Both the position numbers and the translations under genes were made by a program. From positions 6,386,001-6,450,000 of the forward strand of contig OZ244175.1 of the NCBI GenBank assembly GCA_965216535.1: a stretch of 64,000 bases of DNA, given 5' to 3'. The notes under the pieces are model-generated. The model was given only the letters and a program-made list of their open reading frames with translations, was not told where the DNA came from and did no database searches. Position 1 is the stretch's first letter. Every line of letters starts with the position of its first letter. Source of the DNA: Hoeflea_A sp965216535 (lineage in GTDB: Bacteria; Pseudomonadota; Alphaproteobacteria; Rhizobiales; Rhizobiaceae). Below are positions 25,334 through 34,203 of the stretch, piece after piece.

Positions 25334-26143
25334 CTAGGCCACCGGTTCGTCGGCCTGGCTGCGGCCGAAGAATTTGTAGCGGAGCACGTGGAACAAAAAC
25401 AGCGGATTGCCGAACAGGTAGCGGCGCCAGAGTCGGCGAGGTTCCAGGGCCAGGCGGAACACCCATTCGCTGCGCAGCAAGCGAAGGATGCGCGGTGCCC
25501 TGGGTACCGAATTTGACACAAAATCAAACAACGCTCCGACACTGAACACGACCTTGCCGTGTTCCGGTCGGATGTGGCGGTCGATCCACAATTCCTGACG
25601 CGGGCTGCCCATGGCCACGAGCAGAATATCGGGTGAAAGTTCCGCCAGTTTTTCGAGGACCGGCCCACTTTCCTCATCGCTGATATAGCCATCAGAGACA
25701 GCCACGTATTCGTGCCAGGGTGCGTGGCGACTGAATTCGCCGCGGGCCTTTTCCAGCACCTCTTCAGTGGCACCGATCATCGCAACCCGCAGCGGAGTTG
25801 CGACATAGGTCAGCAGGGCCGGAACGAAATCAGTGCCATTCAGATTGGCCGGAAAGGCCCGGCCGTGCAGCGCCTTGGCCGCGATATCGATGCCGAATCC
25901 ATCCGGAAGGACGACACTGTGCGAAAGCGCCGTGCGGAAATCCGGATTGCGCAAGGCCAGATTGGCGTTGTTGGCGTTGAGAAAGGCGAAAACGGTCTGT
26001 CCGTCACCGGCAAGCGCCTCGTCAACCCGACGATAGGCATCGCGCCAGTCGTACCAAGCCACGTTGATGGCAAGGATGTCGCAGTTGGAGATCGTGCGAC
26101 GATCGGGCGGAATGCCCTGTGAAATTGGTATTGTTTCAGCCAT
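25334..26143 (-). CDS. WecG/TagA/CpsF-family glycosyltransferase
   Basis: A 269-residue protein from Met at 26143 (MAETIPISQG). Diagnostic GT26 features are FLNANNANLALRNPDFRTAL, LPDGFGIDIAAKALHG, LNGTDFVPALLTY and VAMGSPRQELWIDRH. WecG-type enzymes add a ManNAcA-like or related sugar to a lipid-linked acceptor at the inner face of the membrane. It is co-directional with the DUF6492-like gene. A longer in-frame opening to 26179 is less likely. Confidence 0.9.
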   Translation of the reverse strand: MAETIPISQGIPPDRRTISNCDILAINVAWYDWRDAYRRVDEALAGDGQTVFAFLNANNANLALRNPDFRTALSHSVVLPDGFGIDIAAKALHGRAFPANLNGTDFVPALLTYVATPLRVAMIGATEEVLEKARGEFSRHAPWHEYVAVSDGYISDEESGPVLEKLAELSPDILLVAMGSPRQELWIDRHIRPEHGKVVFSVGALFDFVSNSVPRAPRILRLLRSEWVFRLALEPRRLWRRYLFGNPLFLFHVLRYKFFGRSQADEPVA

Positions 26144-26372
26144 GCGGGGCCGCATCCTTGCGTTTGTCAGGGCGCGCACCGCCGTTCAGCGCCTGCGCAC
26201 AGGTTGTTTGGACATCGATTTGCCCAAACCACTGCCCGCTGTGTGCCCCGTCCCTGCCCGCAGCGATTGCAACTCTGGTTCGCCCGAAAAATAAGGGCAA
26301 TTGCTTAAATAACAACAAACAAAGGGCAAAATGGTAAATCGCCGCTTTAGCAGAACCCGCGATGCCAAACCG

Positions 26373-27551
26373 TCATTGCCCCTGCCCTTTCAGCCTGACC
26401 AGTCCGCGGGACATGGCTTCCCGCATCCCCTCCAGCTGAGCGTGATGAAACGGCTGCCCGTCGAGCCGCGAATTGCTTGCTCCTCGGGCTGTTTCGACCG
26501 TGCGCGCAAGGGCCGCGGCAAAGGCGCCGGCATCATTTTCGACCGTACAATTGGCCGGCACAGTCCCGACACCGCGCAACGCCGCCGGCGTGGCAACCGT
26601 GGGCAACCCCATTTCAAAGGTCTCGATTGTCTTGAGTTGGACGCCTGTTCCAGCGGTGCTGGCCAACGGCACCACGGCGCAGTCTTCCAGGAACGCTCTG
26701 GCGTCAGGAACACGGCCCAACAGCCGGACGCCTGGATGGTGTAGTTCCGGCGGGTCGGTCAGATCACCTGCAATGGCAATCGTGAAGGACTGCGGCAAGA
26801 GTGGCACGACTTCGTTCAAAAACCAGTCAAGACCGATGCGATTGGGCCGCCAGCTCCAGCTGCCAATCATGCCGAGATCGTATTGCGGCGGTCGCTCGCG
26901 GTTCGCCGGATCAGGCGGTGCCATGCGCGTAACCAGGGGCAACGTTGCGGATTTGTTGTCGTCATCGATGCGCAACACGGCGCGGTCTTCTTCCGCCAGC
27001 GTCCAGACGAATCGCGCACCTTGGCAAAGCGTTGTTTCCAGAGCGCCGATCAACCGTGCCTCGCGACGATAGAGATACCGCTCTACCGGGTTCGTCGCGT
27101 TTCGTGCATTCTCACTCGCTGAAGTCTCTTCGACATTGTGGGCGACAAAAATGCAGTCCTGTTGGCTGAAAATAGGCAGATAGGCGCCCGCCAATTGCAC
27201 CGAATTCAATATCAGCCCGTCAAACGGGGCCAGTTCGGCGAGAGCACGCTCGATACGGCCTCGACCACAGGCCAGCATCTTTGCCGACGATACGGTGGTG
27301 CCGGCAGACAAGGCTGTGGCCAACCAGCGAAGCTTGGCAGTGCGGGTGGCCCGCGTGTTGGTGACCTCTTGCTCGCCCAGCAGCTGCACCCCATCCGCGG
27401 GCGCCAACGTGGTCCCGGGAGTCTTGTAGCCGAGCAGGCTAACCCGGGCACCCTCGGCACGAAGGCAATCAAGAATAACCCGGTTGGCGATGTCGAACCC
27501 GGACGCCGGTTTGTCCACCGGCAACAGCGAAGACACGAAAACAAGATGCAT
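26373..27551 (-). CDS. GT4-like glycosyltransferase
   Basis: A 392-residue GT-B-fold protein. The N-terminal MHLVFVSSLLPVDKPASGFD strand and helix are typical of the acceptor domain. The C-terminal half has GSWSWRPNRIGLDWFL, VRLLGRVPDARAFLEDC and the donor-binding VPLASTAGTGVQLKTIETF, with a K-x2-E-x-F-x2-G-x-P-like pattern. Retaining sugar transferase, cytoplasmic or peripheral membrane. It is divergent from the GT2 gene (127 bp), with which it could share a promoter region. The 229-bp gap before the WecG-like gene contains two AAGGGCAA direct repeats (26293 and 26322). Confidence 0.85.
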   Translation of the reverse strand: MHLVFVSSLLPVDKPASGFDIANRVILDCLRAEGARVSLLGYKTPGTTLAPADGVQLLGEQEVTNTRATRTAKLRWLATALSAGTTVSSAKMLACGRGRIERALAELAPFDGLILNSVQLAGAYLPIFSQQDCIFVAHNVEETSASENARNATNPVERYLYRREARLIGALETTLCQGARFVWTLAEEDRAVLRIDDDNKSATLPLVTRMAPPDPANRERPPQYDLGMIGSWSWRPNRIGLDWFLNEVVPLLPQSFTIAIAGDLTDPPELHHPGVRLLGRVPDARAFLEDCAVVPLASTAGTGVQLKTIETFEMGLPTVATPAALRGVGTVPANCTVENDAGAFAAALARTVETARGASNSRLDGQPFHHAQLEGMREAMSRGLVRLKGQGQ

Positions 27552-27678
27552 TGGTTGGTTCCGAACAGGCCGCCCTTCGATCTAAAGCTATCAGCAAAAG
27601 GTGAATGCCCGGTATTCAGCCAATCTTCACCAAAGGGTCTTAGATTTGGCCGACGATAGGAACCGCACGGGCTGCCTG

Positions 27679-28668
27679 ATGCCGTTGACCGACGACCCCA
27701 ATATTGGCCTGCACTACCGCTCACCGGCGCTGGACGGTTCCATCGGACATGTGGTCACCGTGCCGACATTTCGTCGGCCCGAACAATTGCGCGAAACCCT
27801 GGCTTCGGTTGTCACGCAGCGCTTCGACCGGCCCTTTGCGATCGTTGTCATGGAGAACGACGCCGAGGGGATGGAGGGTGCGCATGCCGCGGAAGCCTTT
27901 TTGACCGAGAACCGCTTTCCCGGCCTTGTCGTGATAGCCCGTCAACGGGGCAACTGTCATGCCTACAACGCCGGCTGGAAAGCCACGCTGCAGACGTTTG
28001 ACAATCTCGAAGCAATTGCCGTCATCGACGATGACGAGGTTGCCGACCCGGATTGGCTAGAAAACCTGGTGCATGCCCGAGAGCGCTTCGGGGTCGATAT
28101 GGTCGGGGCGCCACAGATCCCGATCTTCGAACAGAAAACGTCGGAACGCTGGGCGCGACATCCCGTATTCACACCGGCCTATGCGGAAACCGGGCGGGTG
28201 CCCATCCTCTACTCGTCGGGCAACGTACTGATCGGCCGACCGGTGCTGGATGCCATGCCGCAACCGTTTCTGGACCCACTGTTCAATTTCATCGGCGGTG
28301 GCGACTCGGATTTCTATAGCCGGGCGCGCAAAAACGGCTTTCGCTTCGCCTGGTGCAACGAGGCGCCGGTGTTCGAGGCAATTCCCGATCGGCGAACCGA
28401 GCGCTCATGGCTGCGGGCGCGCAGCCAGCGCGAAGGCGCCATCTCGGCCATCATTGAAAAACGAGCCCGGCCAAATCCCGCCGGGCGGCTTCGCATTCTG
28501 GCCAAGTCGCTGGCCATGCTCGCCCTGTCGCCGTTGCGATCGGTGCGGCTATGGGCGCGAACCGGCTCGCCCATCATCGGTCTCTACTTCGTCGACGTTG
28601 CCATCGGGCGCTTTATTGCGGAATTCGGCCAGATCAACGAACAGTACCGGAATCCGGAAAGCAACTAG
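27679..28668 (+). CDS. GT2-family glycosyltransferase
   Basis: A 329-residue inverting GT-A protein. ATG 27679 is preferred over the more distant GTG at 27601. Residues 16-130 hold the nucleotide-sugar domain: VTVPTFRRPEQLRETLASVV, then AVIDDDEVADPDWL with the metal-binding DDD, NVLIGRPVL, and GGGDSDFYSRARKNGF (ED-like site). The hydrophobic stretch near the C-terminus may be a peripheral membrane anchor. It is part of the same polysaccharide region as the flippase and the GT4/WecG genes. Confidence 0.85.
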   Translation: MPLTDDPNIGLHYRSPALDGSIGHVVTVPTFRRPEQLRETLASVVTQRFDRPFAIVVMENDAEGMEGAHAAEAFLTENRFPGLVVIARQRGNCHAYNAGWKATLQTFDNLEAIAVIDDDEVADPDWLENLVHARERFGVDMVGAPQIPIFEQKTSERWARHPVFTPAYAETGRVPILYSSGNVLIGRPVLDAMPQPFLDPLFNFIGGGDSDFYSRARKNGFRFAWCNEAPVFEAIPDRRTERSWLRARSQREGAISAIIEKRARPNPAGRLRILAKSLAMLALSPLRSVRLWARTGSPIIGLYFVDVAIGRFIAEFGQINEQYRNPESN

Positions 28669-28680
28669 TCAGGCATCCGA

Positions 28681-29073
28681 TCATTGGTTCCGCATGATCG
28701 GCAAAACGACATCACGGGTCAGGGGCGCGAGATCCAAATTGCCTTCCGCATCGGGATGCACCCACCGCGCCTCTTCGATCTCGGCCTGGACGCGGATCTC
28801 CTCGTTCACGACGAGACGAAACAGTTCTGCGGTCACGATGCAATCCGGTTCGTTTGCGGCGGTCGCGGTGAAACATCCCAAATATTCAGGGTCCTGGTGT
28901 CCGACTGCCAGCCCAAGTTCTTCAGCCAGTTCCCGACAGAGTGCCGCGACCGGGCTTTCATTCTCGCCAATTTTTCCACCAGGTTGCATGAAAGCCGACG
29001 TTCCACGCTTTCTGACAAGAAGCGTTGCTCCGTCTTGTCTCAAGACCGCTGCCGCCGCGATGCGAATGTCCAT
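28681..29073 (-). CDS. Nudix hydrolase
   Basis: A 130-residue protein from Met at 29073 (MDIRIAAAAVL). The complete Nudix box GGKIGENESPVAALC-RELAEELGL fits G-x5-E-x7-RE-U-x-EE-x-GU, with the metal-binding Glu residues. The family hydrolyses nucleoside diphosphates linked to another group, often oxidised nucleotides or nucleotide sugars; the exact substrate is unknown. It converges with the GT2 gene (12 bp) and may be functionally unrelated to it. An in-frame upstream extension to 29361 overlaps the AraC-type gene and is not supported. Confidence 0.88.
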   Translation of the reverse strand: MDIRIAAAAVLRQDGATLLVRKRGTSAFMQPGGKIGENESPVAALCRELAEELGLAVGHQDPEYLGCFTATAANEPDCIVTAELFRLVVNEEIRVQAEIEEARWVHPDAEGNLDLAPLTRDVVLPIMRNQ

Positions 29074-29257
29074 CGTCGAATCATCCCCTGCTTTCGTTAC
29101 CGCACTTATTCCCAAATCAGCGGCTGATACAAACGCAGGCGAGCCTGCACCGGCAAACCTTCCGCATACCCGGAATCCGCCTCGCCCTTGACACAGACCG
29201 ATCTGGGTAATTGGGTGGTGCAGATGGCTCGTCCGGCTCACCTCTGGGGCAACTTGA

Positions 29258-30286
29258 TTGGATTTCCTGCCTGAAATCGACATTTTCATGCGGGGTGGTG
29301 CCACCGCGCTCCTGGCGGTCATCGCCATCGTTTTTGGGCTGCGCAGACCGATCAGCCGCAAGTCTGTTTCGGTGTCCGCGCTGGCGATCGGGTCGATGGC
29401 CTATGTGCTTTTATCGTCCCCAAATCTTCCCCTGGGACACAGCACGCTGGGCTATCCACTGATCATGCTCGCCGGCATCGCCCCTATCCTGGTTTATTGG
29501 GCGGGCGTCGAACTTTTTGTCGACCGCTTCACCTTCCGCTGGTGGCATATTGCGGCAGCCGCGGCCATTGCCCTTGGCGCATGGCTCTACCGCCTGATCC
29601 CCTGGGAAGCTGAGATCCGGGGTGTGCTGCTCATCCTGGTCTATTGTCATCTCGTTTATGTTGCGATTTCCACGTCGCCGGACGACCTTGTCGAAGGCCG
29701 ACGACGTTTCAGACGCTGGTTCATCACCGCCATGGCGCTTATGGGTGGGACCATCGCAATCGTCGAGCTGTTCAATATCGACCAGAACCTGCCAGCGGTC
29801 CTGTTTCCGTTGCACGCGGCCGCCTTCGTGCTGCTGGCAACGGTGTTTCTGTTCTGGGCGCTCACGGTACGCGACGACATCTGGGACGTTCGCACCCGGT
29901 CGGCCCGTCGTCCGGCGGCAGATCTGTCGCCAGCCGAGACTGCGATTCTGTCCCGGCTTCAGGAGGCCATGGACAGCGGCATCTGGCAAACTGAGGGACT
30001 GACTGTCGGCCAGCTCGCGGCCCAACTAGACACGCCGGAACATCGGCTGAGGCGGGTGATCAACCAGGCCCTTGGGTATCGCAATTTCGCGGCCTTCATC
30101 AACGAAGCGCGCATTGTTTCCGCCAAGGAGGTGCTGAGCGACATCAAGCGCGCGGACACACCCATCTTGACGATTGCTCACGAAGCCGGTTTCGGCTCAC
30201 TCGGTCCCTTTAATCGCGCGTTCCGCGAGGTAACCGGGGAAAGCCCGTCAGAGTACCGACAACGCCACAGCCGCGCTACCCGCTGA
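29258..30286 (+). CDS. AraC-family regulator with membrane-spanning N-terminus
   Basis: A 342-residue protein with a probable TTG start. Six or seven hydrophobic segments occupy residues about 10-210, and the C-terminus (about 230-340) is an AraC double helix-turn-helix: LTVGQLAAQLDTPEHRLRRV and FINEARIVSAKEVLSDIKR, ending with AGFGSLGPFNRAFREVTGES. It would sense a membrane or extracellular signal and regulate DNA directly from the inner membrane. The sterol desaturase-like gene follows in the same direction after 116 bp and is the obvious candidate target. Confidence 0.85.
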   Translation: MDFLPEIDIFMRGGATALLAVIAIVFGLRRPISRKSVSVSALAIGSMAYVLLSSPNLPLGHSTLGYPLIMLAGIAPILVYWAGVELFVDRFTFRWWHIAAAAAIALGAWLYRLIPWEAEIRGVLLILVYCHLVYVAISTSPDDLVEGRRRFRRWFITAMALMGGTIAIVELFNIDQNLPAVLFPLHAAAFVLLATVFLFWALTVRDDIWDVRTRSARRPAADLSPAETAILSRLQEAMDSGIWQTEGLTVGQLAAQLDTPEHRLRRVINQALGYRNFAAFINEARIVSAKEVLSDIKRADTPILTIAHEAGFGSLGPFNRAFREVTGESPSEYRQRHSRATR

Positions 30287-30402
30287 TTTTGAAAGATCCA
30301 CGCCGATTCTGAACGAAAGGCTCCGGATTTCGAATCCGGAGCGAAACCGCAGCCGTGGTCATGAACACCGTGAGTGGGTTCAACCATCTTACGGAAATCA
30401 TC

Positions 30403-31611
30403 ATGTCCCTGACACAGCTTGCAAACGATCTGACGGCCATCTTCCCGACAGTCTTTGCCTACGACCTTACTCGATATGTCATCGGCGCCGGCGGCGTTTA
30501 TCTGATCGTCAATCTGCTCCTTGCGGCGCGAATTGCCGCTCGCAAGATTCGGCTGAAGGAACCGCCCGACGGCCAGGTCAGACGCGAAATCCTGGCCAGC
30601 CTGCGCACCGTGCTGATTTTTGCCTGCAACGGTACTTTGATCGTGTTCGGGGCTCGCAACGGCGTGTTCATCATCTATTCGGATATTGCCGACTACGGGT
30701 GGTTGTACCTTGGCGTGTCGAGCCTGATCCTTATTGTCGCACACGATGCTTGGTTCTACTGGTCGCACCGCCTTCTGCATCATCCGCCACTGTTCCGGCG
30801 CTTTCACCGCCTGCACCACCGGTCGCACAATCCCACGCCATTCACCGCCTACAGCTTTGACGCCGGCGAAGCGATCGTGAATGCCGTCTACCTGCCGCTC
30901 ATTTTGCTGGTGTTGCCCGTTCATCCGGCTGCGCTTCTGATTTTCACCTCGCACATGATTCTGCGCAATGCCGTGGGCCATTGCGGCTATGAGCTGTTTC
31001 CCGCCAACCGCTGGGGCAGACCGCTGCTGGACTGGATGACCACGGTGACACATCACGACCTCCACCATGCCCATGCGGGCTGCAATCTCGGCCTGTACTT
31101 CACCTGGTGGGACCGTTGGATGGGAACGGAGCATCCCGACTACCATGCCGAGTTCGCGCGAGTCGCCCGGCCCCTGAAAGTTCGCCCAATAACGGTTGGC
31201 GCTGGTGCGACGATTCTCCTGGCTGGCATGCTCGACGCAACGAGAGCCGAAGCTGCAACGCTCACCGGCACCTATGCATCGCCCGGGATCGGCATCGTTG
31301 TGCGCTTCGAACCGTGCGCCGGAGCCGCCGACACTTCATGTGGCCGGCTTGTCTGGTCCTGGGAGGCTGCCGGCCGGTTGAAGGCCGACAAGGGCGACAT
31401 CATCATTCGCGGTTTGCGATGGGATGGAAAGGCCTGGTCAGGCGGCAAGCTGGTCAACCCCGAGGACGGCCGCACCTATCGCGGCAGTGTCAAACGGACC
31501 GGTCGCAACACGCTTCAACTAAAGGGGTGTGCCGGTCCGTTCTGCAGAACGCAAACCTGGCGTTCGACTAAATCGATCCTTCGGAATCTCTCGGGATTGC
31601 CGAACAATTAG
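30403..31611 (+). CDS. Fatty acid hydroxylase/sterol desaturase fused to a DUF2147 domain
   Basis: A 402-residue protein; ATG 30403 has GGAA eight bases upstream, with in-frame alternatives at 30355 and 30361. Residues about 20-270 form a multi-pass membrane hydroxylase with the di-iron histidine motifs HRLLHH, HRLHHRSH and HHDLHHAH. A further hydrophobic segment (ITVGAGATILLAGML) leads into a C-terminal DUF2147 domain, whose signature KGDIIIRGLRWDGKAWSGG, then GKLVNPEDGRTYRG, is clear. DUF2147 usually occurs alone behind a signal peptide, so this is an enzyme with an added periplasmic domain. The AraC-type gene upstream is a likely regulator. Confidence 0.85.
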   Translation: MSLTQLANDLTAIFPTVFAYDLTRYVIGAGGVYLIVNLLLAARIAARKIRLKEPPDGQVRREILASLRTVLIFACNGTLIVFGARNGVFIIYSDIADYGWLYLGVSSLILIVAHDAWFYWSHRLLHHPPLFRRFHRLHHRSHNPTPFTAYSFDAGEAIVNAVYLPLILLVLPVHPAALLIFTSHMILRNAVGHCGYELFPANRWGRPLLDWMTTVTHHDLHHAHAGCNLGLYFTWWDRWMGTEHPDYHAEFARVARPLKVRPITVGAGATILLAGMLDATRAEAATLTGTYASPGIGIVVRFEPCAGAADTSCGRLVWSWEAAGRLKADKGDIIIRGLRWDGKAWSGGKLVNPEDGRTYRGSVKRTGRNTLQLKGCAGPFCRTQTWRSTKSILRNLSGLPNN

Positions 31612-31621
31612 TCCGGTCGGC

Positions 31622-32596
31622 TCAGTGCGCTCCGCCCCATTTGGTGCCGTCGGTGCTCCGGGTGGCCTCCCCGGGTTCGGCCGCCCGTATCGACGGCCCG
31701 GTGTCATCGGATGCTGGTGCCTCGATGCAATCGCCGCCCGATGCGATCGCCACATCTGCCCGCTCGTCGGCCAGTTTCATGATGCTCATGCCGTCGCGAT
31801 TGTTGTGATCGGCATGGGCGAGGCCGATGCTGACGCTGAACCGTTCCATTCCGTCAGTTGATTGACCGGCATGGCTTCGGACCGCACGCAGGACACGGTC
31901 GCACGCACGCAGTGCGGATTTGGCGTCGGTGTTGGGAAAGATGATGGCAAACCGATCGTCGCCGGTGCGGCCGAGGCTGTCATAGGCCCTGGTTTGTTCG
32001 GTCAGGATACCGGCGAGGCGCAGCAGCAGGTTGTCGGCGGCGGTGTGGCCATGGTTGTCGGCATGGTCGCCGAATTCATCCACATGAACCGCCGCCACCG
32101 AGAGAGGTGAGCGAAACCGTCGATAACGGTTGAATTCGCCGTCCAGGACGTTGAGCAGATGATGCTGGTTGTGCAATCCGGTCAGGCTGTCGTTCAACGC
32201 CTGTGACTTCAGTTTGCGGTAGGCATACTCGAAGTCGCGTATACTGAGCATGTCATGGAGTTTCTGATTTTCGACCACCGGGATATGACGAATATTCTTC
32301 CCGGTCATGAGCCCGTAGACGTCGTCCATCAGGTCGTCGCCATGGCACACCACCACCGAGGTCGTCATGACGTCGAATACGCATTTTCCGAAAAAACCCT
32401 GCTGGAACTCGGCGACGGATCGCACCACATCCCGTTCGGAAAGAATGCCTCTGACCATCAAATCGGCATCGACAACCGGAAGAGCTCCGATATTGTTGGT
32501 CGATAGCATCTGAGCGGCCTCGAGCAGGCTCAGGCTCGCCTCGATGGTCTTCAAGTCTGACTGTTTCTTTTCCGCCAACAGCTCGCGAATGCGCAT
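31622..32596 (-). CDS. CBS-pair protein with a degenerate GGDEF-like domain
   Basis: A 324-residue soluble protein. Two CBS domains occupy about 1-130 (ALPVVDADLMVRGILSERDV; IRHIPVVENQKLHDMLSIRD). Then LKSQALNDSLTGLHNQHHLL opens a diguanylate cyclase fold at about 135-275, whose active-site signature is GRTGDDRFAI instead of GG(D/E)EF, so catalysis is doubtful; it may bind GTP or c-di-GMP. CBS pairs usually sense adenosyl nucleotides. It is 10 bp from the end of the desaturase gene and next to the flagellar regulon, which would suit a motility or second-messenger role. Confidence 0.8.
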   Translation of the reverse strand: MRIRELLAEKKQSDLKTIEASLSLLEAAQMLSTNNIGALPVVDADLMVRGILSERDVVRSVAEFQQGFFGKCVFDVMTTSVVVCHGDDLMDDVYGLMTGKNIRHIPVVENQKLHDMLSIRDFEYAYRKLKSQALNDSLTGLHNQHHLLNVLDGEFNRYRRFRSPLSVAAVHVDEFGDHADNHGHTAADNLLLRLAGILTEQTRAYDSLGRTGDDRFAIIFPNTDAKSALRACDRVLRAVRSHAGQSTDGMERFSVSIGLAHADHNNRDGMSIMKLADERADVAIASGGDCIEAPASDDTGPSIRAAEPGEATRSTDGTKWGGAH

Positions 32597-32704
32597 TGCA
32601 GGTCCCCCAACCCCAAAAATATGATTGGTTGAGAATGCGCCGTTGCGATTAACAAAATCTGTACACTGCGCCGCCGTTCTCTGAACGGGCGGCCAATTCG
32701 ATGC

Positions 32705-33205
32705 CTATTCTTCCTTGGGTGGAGGTGCAGGCCGCAGGCGTCGCTGCGCCGCGTTGTTGCGAATCTCCAGTTTGGTCAGGAATTCCATCTGCTCGATCAG
32801 CACCTCGTGAAACACCTTTTTGCCCAGTCGCTCGTTCATGCGATCGCGCACGGTGGTCCGGAAGGCATCGACATCAAAGGTTTCCATGTCGGTGAAGCCG
32901 ATAACCGGGTTACCCACCAGAAGCGAATAGAGTTCGTCGGTTATCAGAACATGGGGAGGAAGCGTAAGACCCCGCAGCACATCCGGTTCGGCCGTGTAGA
33001 CAAGCCGGGTGATGAAATAGCCCTGCACCTTCCCATCGGAAAAGGCCGGGATGGAGAGCATGTCGGTTCGTACGTAGTCGAGACCGCCGAAGAAGTCGGC
33101 CTGCTTGTCGCCATCAGAATTGGCCGATGACATCTGCAGCGAAAAATAGACCGAGGCCAGGGTAATCGCGAGAACCCAAACGCCGGATATGACGAGTTTG
33201 ATCAT
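32705..33205 (-). CDS. Flagellar-cluster single-pass membrane protein (FliL-like in layout)
   Basis: A 166-residue protein. One N-terminal membrane helix (about 3-22, LVISGVWVLAITLASVYFSL) is followed by a periplasmic domain with LSIPAFSDGKVQGYFITRL and a C-terminal NERLGKKVFHEVLIEQMEFL helix. This single-helix plus C-terminal amphipathic helix layout is like FliL, although a true FliL is encoded at 55971. It overlaps the FlgN-like gene by four bases and is last in the flhA-fliR operon. Its precise function is unknown; it is probably basal-body or stator related. Confidence 0.6.
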   Translation of the reverse strand: MIKLVISGVWVLAITLASVYFSLQMSSANSDGDKQADFFGGLDYVRTDMLSIPAFSDGKVQGYFITRLVYTAEPDVLRGLTLPPHVLITDELYSLLVGNPVIGFTDMETFDVDAFRTTVRDRMNERLGKKVFHEVLIEQMEFLTKLEIRNNAAQRRLRPAPPPKEE

Positions 33206-33570
33206 ACGGCCTCGCGCAGGTAGAACTGCTCGGCCGAATAGGTGCCGTCGGCTTCTGCCTCGATGGCCGCATCTCGCAGCAGGTCTGTCACCTCACGCAC
33301 CGCCTCAAGGTGCGCCTTGACCTTGCGGCTGTTGCGTTCAAGCTTGTCATGAAGAATGCGCAGCCGTCCACCGTGGGCACGGGCGATCGCTTCCGGAGGC
33401 ACCAGCTTCGTCAATGTGGTGAGTTCGTACAGACACCGGCTCTTGGAGACGTTGGAGGCGGCCACGTCGAAATCAGGGTCGCTTCCCAGCGCATTGTTTT
33501 CCGTTTCGAGCAGCGCATCAAGGCGCCCGAGAACCTGGATGATCCGTCCGTCAGTGCTGTGGTCGTTCAT
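33202..33570 (-). CDS. FlgN-like flagellar export chaperone
   Basis: A 122-residue, mostly alpha-helical protein with no membrane segment. The pattern of N-terminal helices (RIIQVLGRLDALLETENNAL) and a long central helix with SKSRCLYELTTL is like FlgN, the cytoplasmic chaperone of the hook-junction proteins FlgK and FlgL. The gene follows the FlgJ-like gene and overlaps the next gene by four bases. Chaperone identity is inferred from size, helix pattern and location; FlgN sequences diverge widely. Confidence 0.6.
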   Translation of the reverse strand: MNDHSTDGRIIQVLGRLDALLETENNALGSDPDFDVAASNVSKSRCLYELTTLTKLVPPEAIARAHGGRLRILHDKLERNSRKVKAHLEAVREVTDLLRDAAIEAEADGTYSAEQFYLREAV

Positions 33571-33609
33571 GGTCCGAAGCCTTCCTTACAGTACAGGTCT
33601 CCGCGGCGA

Positions 33610-34167
33610 TCAAACGGGCGATCCGTTGCCGTCGCGTTGCGAGCCGCCCGCACCGACGGTTGAATCGCGCAGCATGTTCATTTCGATTTCATCGACCAGG
33701 CGGCTGGCGAGATTGGTCCGGTCGCCAACGGACGCGGACGGATCATTCTGTTCCGCCAGCTGGCGGGCAATGCCAATACCGCCGCCCTCAGCCATCACCC
33801 GCCCCAGATGTTCGGACATAAGGCCTTTCCACATATCGCCGGCCGTGCCTTCACCGAACGTTGATTCCGATTCTTTCGGCCACATCGATTGCAGGAAGGT
33901 CTGGAGCACCAGCGCTTCGAATTCGCGATAACTATCGGGAATTGCCTGGGCCTCACTTGGCTTGATGTCCGCACCGATGGGTCTGCCGGCAGCCAGGTCG
34001 AAGACCGTTTCCGCCACTGCCTTGCCCTTTTCGATCAGGTTGGCGTGCGCTTCACGAACCTTTGCCGGATCAGCGGCGCGCACAACATCAAGAATCAGGT
34101 CTCCGGGTGGGGATATGGCCACGTCAATCGGTCCGTCTTTCAGATCGCGCCCACTATGCCGCACCAA
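33610..34167 (-). CDS. flgJ: Flagellar rod-binding protein, FlgJ N-terminal-like
   Basis: A 185-residue protein of the single-domain FlgJ type, lacking the muramidase domain. The conserved part is SYREFEALVLQTFLQSMWP, then WKGLMSEHLGRVMAEGGGIG and a closing helix. It is thought to help rod assembly through the periplasm. The start is uncertain: TTG at 34167, or GTG at 34122 (VAISPPGDL), which fits the family length better. It lies between the FliJ-like and FlgN-like genes. Confidence 0.7.
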   Translation of the reverse strand: MVRHSGRDLKDGPIDVAISPPGDLILDVVRAADPAKVREAHANLIEKGKAVAETVFDLAAGRPIGADIKPSEAQAIPDSYREFEALVLQTFLQSMWPKESESTFGEGTAGDMWKGLMSEHLGRVMAEGGGIGIARQLAEQNDPSASVGDRTNLASRLVDEIEMNMLRDSTVGAGGSQRDGNGSPV

Positions 34168-34203
34168 ACTTGCCGGAGGCTGGTGGCGGTTGAGTTTTTG
34201 GAG

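Noticed and set aside
32640..32700. GC-rich hairpin beyond the last flagellar gene as terminator
   Set aside because: The stem GCCGCC..GTTC/GAAC..GGCGGC is imperfect and has no T-run on the minus strand.
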